Shown: in pieces, positions 6,200 to 8,431 of the stretch
Layout of the letters: every line of letters begins with the position of its first letter
Position numbering within the stretch: position 1 is the first letter of the stretch
Assembly (NCBI GenBank): GCA_015232735.1
Contig: JADFZC010000096.1
Coordinates: 1 to 8,431, forward strand
Length of the DNA: 8,431 bases
Reading direction: 5' to 3'
From: Oligoflexales bacterium
GTDB lineage: Bacteria > Bdellovibrionota > Oligoflexia > Oligoflexales > Oligoflexaceae
The notes under the pieces: model-generated
What the model was told of the DNA's origin: nothing
The model's input: the letters and a program-made list of their open reading frames with translations, nothing else
The model's database searches: none
Position numbers and translations under genes: made by a program

Positions 6200-6553
6200 T
6201 CAATTTTTCAGGATTTCCTTGAGAATATCCGTGACAATGACAAGAATGCTGTCCGGGGCTTTTTCGATAAAGCTCGCTCTACGCGAGAGGTAATCAAGAC
6301 TTTTTAGCTGCTCAATCATCACAGATCCCATCGTCAATAAACGATTATCCAATTTTATATGAAACCCGTGGCGAGGCGGCCTCGATGTAATGGGACAAAC
6401 AAAAGCGAGCCCTATTTTTTCATTGAACTCGCAGTCCGAGACAACCAGGACAGGCCGTCTTTTTGCCTGCTCGACTCCTTTTTGCGGATTTAGGTCCATG
6501 AAGCATATATCACCCCTTTCCGGGTGATAAATCTTTTTGTTCTTACTCATCAT
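6200..6553 (-). CDS. mazF: MazF/PemK-family endoribonuclease toxin
   Basis: Toxin of a type II toxin-antitoxin pair; the family cuts single-stranded mRNA at short specific sequences and stops translation. The 117 residues fit the family (about 110-120). It aligns by eye along its length with E. coli MazF: RGDICFMDLNPQKGVEQAKR matches GDLIWVDFDPTKGSEQAGHR, then RPVLVVS (33-39), CPITS (53-57) with the catalytic-region Thr/Ser, and EQLKSLDYLSRRAS (81-94) matching DQVKSIAWRARGA. The catalytic-loop Arg33 is present, so it is probably active. The start is a choice among TTG 6556, ATG 6553 and ATG 6550; GAGGTGATT places the ATG at 6553 or 6550 at normal distance. It overlaps the end of mazE by 11 bp, which implies translational coupling with the antitoxin made first. 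Cut specificity cannot be read from sequence. Confidence 0.92.
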   Translation of the reverse strand: MMSKNKKIYHPERGDICFMDLNPQKGVEQAKRRPVLVVSDCEFNEKIGLAFVCPITSRPPRHGFHIKLDNRLLTMGSVMIEQLKSLDYLSRRASFIEKAPDSILVIVTDILKEILKN

Positions 6554-6791
6554 CAATCACCTCACGGCCTATGTTATCACCACAGTCAAGTTCGGAGGCC
6601 TTTTCGTTTTTGGGTACGGTTTTTAATAACTCTTTAAGAGAAGGCGGGGCTTTTCTGATTATAAGGCAGTTATGTTCAATTGAAAGGTAAAGCTCCTCAC
6701 CTAATTTAAGTTCCAGGGCTTCGATCACTTTTTTGGGAAGATTTATCCCGGAGGAATTTCCGATTTTTCTTAGTTTGGTCGTTTCTGACAT
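6543..6791 (-). CDS. mazE: MazE/PemI-family antitoxin (AbrB-type DNA binding)
   Basis: Antitoxin that binds and neutralises MazF and, in this family, represses the shared promoter as a swapped-hairpin dimer. It has 82 residues, the same as E. coli MazE. The N-terminal SpoVT/AbrB domain (about 4-47) is clear: TKLRKIGNSSGINLPKKVIE, then LGEELYLSIEHNCLIIRK. The acidic C-terminal tail, LKELLKTVP to ELDCGDNIGREVIDDE, matches the toxin-binding tail of MazE (LAELV...ENIDWGEP...KEVW), with Cys70 where E. coli has Trp. The start at 6791 is chosen because GGAGAGG lies six bases upstream; the ATG at 6797 touches that site and 6812 is not an ATG with its own site. The gene lies first, with mazF overlapping its end. 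A promoter and operators lie just upstream. Confidence 0.92.
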   Translation of the reverse strand: MSETTKLRKIGNSSGINLPKKVIEALELKLGEELYLSIEHNCLIIRKAPPSLKELLKTVPKNEKASELDCGDNIGREVIDDE

Positions 6792-6820
6792 TGTCATCCT
6801 CTCCAAATACACGATAATAC

Positions 6821-6842
6821 ATGTTATAACTGGTTATAACAT
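6821..6842. promoter_or_regulatory. Perfect 22-bp operator palindrome at the mazEF promoter
   Basis: Arms ATGTTATAAC and GTTATAACAT flank a TG centre. Each arm contains GTTATAAC, itself a palindrome, and the two copies are 10 bp apart, one helical turn. It overlaps the -10 box and the likely start site. It is probably bound by the MazE dimer or the MazEF complex for autoregulation (inference from the family). Confidence 0.6.
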
Positions 6843-6861
6843 AATCTTTGTCTCTCTGCAA
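6833..6861 (-). promoter_or_regulatory. mazEF promoter
   Basis: On the minus strand TTGCAG (6856-6861) is separated by exactly 17 bp from TATAAC (6833-6838), a good housekeeping-type promoter about 40 bp upstream of the mazE start. The -10 box is part of the palindrome at 6821-6842, so a bound repressor would block polymerase directly. Confidence 0.6.
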
Positions 6862-6875
6862 TTATTTGGAGACAA
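6848..6875. promoter_or_regulatory. Second inverted repeat flanking the mazEF -35 box
   Basis: TTGTCTC (6848-6854) and GAGACAA (6869-6875) are a perfect 7-bp inverted repeat with 14 bp between them, enclosing the -35 box TTGCAG. Its sequence differs from the -10 palindrome, so a second regulator or a chance repeat is possible. Confidence 0.35.
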
Positions 6876-6891
6876 GTTTATAAAAATACCT

Positions 6892-6909
6892 ATAATATTG
6901 GAATATTAT
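6892..6909. terminator. AT-only palindrome after the J-like gene, possible weak terminator
   Basis: ATAATATT and AATATTAT flank a GG centre (CC on the minus strand), starting 8 bp after the stop of the J-like gene. On the minus strand it is followed by AGGTATTTTTATA, so a weak intrinsic terminator is possible, but the stem has no G-C pair and a 2-base loop. It may be a protein site or chance. Confidence 0.25.
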
Positions 6910-6916
6910 GTAGATC

Positions 6917-7387
6917 TCAGGTTTTTCTCTTTTTCCGGCGAACGCCTCCCGATTGAAAATCTTTCGCAAACTCTTTGAACAAGTCATCAAAAATCTCTGG
7001 ATCGATATCCATCGGGTAATCTTCGTCATCATCCATATCAATATCGTCAATAAAAAGACCGGCCATCTCAAACATCTCATCCCGAAACAGAAGCCGGGTG
7101 GTATCAACGGCAAACTGACGGTCGCTCATGTCAGTTTTGTTTATATCCCGCTTTTTGACAAAAGGCCTGAGCCATTCGGCATCGAAATTTTTTTCCTCGA
7201 TCAGTGACCTTAAGGACATATGAATATCCCTTAAAAACTCCGCTGCCTCCCGTATCCTGCCAAACTTTTCCGAAAAACCCTGAGGAGGATAGCGGCGCGC
7301 CATCTTCTTAAACTGAATATCGAGATCCTCGCTGCTGAAACCCTCCTGCAGATTAAGAATCGTCAATGCTTCCTGCCTTGTCATCAT
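6917..7387 (-). CDS. Small J-domain-like protein lacking HPD, with acidic C-terminal region
   Basis: A 156-residue protein. Residues 4-55 read like a DnaJ J domain: helix I TRQEALTILNL, helix II SEDLDIQFKKMARRY, then the loop and helix III EKFGRIREAAEFL. Where true J domains have His-Pro-Asp straight after the Tyr, this has Pro-Pro-Gln (34-36). HPD is needed to stimulate Hsp70 ATPase, so it is probably not a working co-chaperone but a J-like binding module (inference). The middle is helical. Residues 114-136 are very acidic (DDIDMDDDEDYPMDIDPEIF) and the tail ends basic, RRKKRKT. The start is the ATG at 7387, which overlaps the TGA of the upstream gene as ATGA and has GAGG seven bases before it, so translation is coupled to that gene. 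I do not recognise a named family. The alternative is a simple helical protein with chance J-like pattern, which I think less likely. Confidence 0.78.
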   Translation of the reverse strand: MMTRQEALTILNLQEGFSSEDLDIQFKKMARRYPPQGFSEKFGRIREAAEFLRDIHMSLRSLIEEKNFDAEWLRPFVKKRDINKTDMSDRQFAVDTTRLLFRDEMFEMAGLFIDDIDMDDDEDYPMDIDPEIFDDLFKEFAKDFQSGGVRRKKRKT

Positions 7388-8431
7388 CTCAATTCCTCTT
7401 CAAAAACGCCAAGCGTATTCGGTAACATGTCACGATATTTCCGCTTCTCTCTTCCATGTCTTGCCACACTTTGCCTGAAAGGTTTCATATGAAAGGAAAA
7501 CTCCTTGCTTCTTACCTCATTTTCCAATTCAAAAAGAGATTTCTTCAGATTTTGAAGCGTGTTAAGCTTTAATCTCCCCTTATCAACCTGTAAGCAAATG
7601 GCACTCGCCAGGTTTTTCCTCATATTCAGGTCCAGCTTGCACTCCAAAAGCGCCGCAAGACTGTCGTTTGAAACATCCTGTCCGTCCGGTCTCATGATGG
7701 CAGAAAAGAAATGGGGGGTCAAAAGATCATTTGCAGGAGACATCCTGTTGATTGTTTTTGAGAGGTGGGAAAGCGCCCCAAGAAGCACCTGATACTGTTC
7801 GCGGCTGAGAAATATCGCATCCTTCCCTCGCGATGCCTCAATGAGAACGCCAAAAAGAAGGAGCGGTCCCTCCATGGGCTTCTGCTCTTTTATGGAACGG
7901 ATGACGAAGGAATTTTCTGAAAAATATTGGGCCGCAAAGGCTTTTAGAATCCTCTTTCCCTTTTGTCCGGCCGCTTCCCCATGAACCTGACAGACGGCAT
8001 GGGTCGCTCCGATCAGACAGACCTTCTTTTGCTCGTCGCTGAGCTGGCGATAGAGATGATCGTGCAGGCTGCGCAAATAGAACTCGCTGTCAAGCTGCAT
8101 AAGCGCCATCGTGAAAAATTTCCCATTTACCTCGGACACACTTTCGCGCAGGCTTCGCAGAAGATTGACATCAATCTGGCCCTTGAGCTTTTCCTGAATG
8201 ATATGGCCCAAAACCGAAAGCCGGAAATCATGGGGATTATCCTCCCACAGTTTCATTGTTATCCTGTAATGACGCCGTGGAAAATCCAGGAGGGGCAAGG
8301 CATTGAGATAGTAATCCAGCAGATAAGACCTGAAACGGTCTATCCCGGCATATTCCGCCACCCCGCTTTTTGAGATCTCCCATACCTTCACAAACTGACT
8401 AAAAAAATCCGAGCGGCCCGCATCCTGATCG
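7384..8431 (-). CDS. Unrecognised helical protein, 5' end beyond the window
   Basis: At least 348 residues are visible and I do not recognise the family. A GTG at 8391 could be taken as a start, but it has no ribosome site. The frame stays open to the window edge with a plausible protein-like segment before it (GRSDFFSQF), so the gene is most likely longer. The chain is soluble-looking, mainly helical and amphipathic, with no signal peptide or membrane span. It carries several leucine-rich helical stretches (LSVLGHIIQEKLKG, LLLFGVLIEASRG, VLLGALSHLSKTI) that would suit HEAT-like or other helical repeats. No catalytic motif is visible. The C-terminal part is basic (KPFRQSVARHGREKRKYRD). Its stop codon overlaps the start of the J-like gene by 4 bp, so the two are translated together and probably act together. 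Confidence 0.72.
   Translation of the reverse strand, partial: DQDAGRSDFFSQFVKVWEISKSGVAEYAGIDRFRSYLLDYYLNALPLLDFPRRHYRITMKLWEDNPHDFRLSVLGHIIQEKLKGQIDVNLLRSLRESVSEVNGKFFTMALMQLDSEFYLRSLHDHLYRQLSDEQKKVCLIGATHAVCQVHGEAAGQKGKRILKAFAAQYFSENSFVIRSIKEQKPMEGPLLLFGVLIEASRGKDAIFLSREQYQVLLGALSHLSKTINRMSPANDLLTPHFFSAIMRPDGQDVSNDSLAALLECKLDLNMRKNLASAICLQVDKGRLKLNTLQNLKKSLFELENEVRSKEFSFHMKPFRQSVARHGREKRKYRDMLPNTLGVFEEELR

Noticed and set aside
6125..6307. 60-residue plus-strand open frame spanning the mazF end
   Set aside because: It starts within the inverted repeat, overlaps mazF antisense, and has no ribosome site.
7963..8373. 136-residue plus-strand open frame at the right end
   Set aside because: Antisense to a long continuous minus-strand frame that is coupled to its downstream neighbour.

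Overview
The window reads as a chromosomal stretch of a mid-GC, Gram-negative bacterium. Genes are preceded by clear Shine-Dalgarno sites, and four small lipoproteins carry lipoboxes. The 122-bp palindromic repeats after rhaD resemble elements I recall from Deltaproteobacteria (Desulfobacterota). That resemblance is from memory, so the taxonomic guess is weak.

Layout. (1) 1-1416, + strand: the 3' part of a DMT-superfamily sugar permease, then rhaD, encoding rhamnulose-1-phosphate aldolase. This looks like the end of a rhamnose-use operon. (2) 1417-1663: two 122-bp MITE-like palindromic elements, one inserted inside the terminal inverted repeat of the other. Each is flanked by a 3-bp TNA target duplication, and the outer one sits exactly at the rhaD stop codon. 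(3) 1680-3236, - strand: four tightly packed genes for small lipoproteins that look like diverged paralogues with a Bor-like pattern. (4) 3371-5929, - strand: an 852-residue protein with a long helical, TPR-like N-terminal half and a C-terminal ABC1/ADCK (UbiB/COQ8) atypical kinase domain with altered motifs. (5) 6200-6791, - strand: a complete mazEF toxin-antitoxin pair, with a readable promoter and palindromic operators at 6821-6875. (6) 6917-8431, - strand: a translationally coupled pair made of an unrecognised helical protein (5' end beyond the window) and a small protein with a J-like domain that lacks HPD and has a very acidic stretch near its end.

How the genes work together. The permease and RhaD fit import and cleavage of a deoxy-sugar (L-rhamnose or similar) through L-rhamnulose-1-phosphate to dihydroxyacetone phosphate and lactaldehyde. 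The lipoprotein array probably acts in the cell envelope; no function can be given. The ABC1 protein may act on lipid or quinone metabolism by family analogy only. The mazEF pair is a self-contained autoregulated module. The J-like protein and its partner are probably one functional unit whose other members may lie beyond the right edge.

Most notable are the nested repeat insertion with its preserved target duplications and compensatory base changes, the four-gene lipoprotein array, and the degenerate J-domain/unknown gene pair. No rRNA, tRNA, CRISPR array or complete transposase gene was seen.
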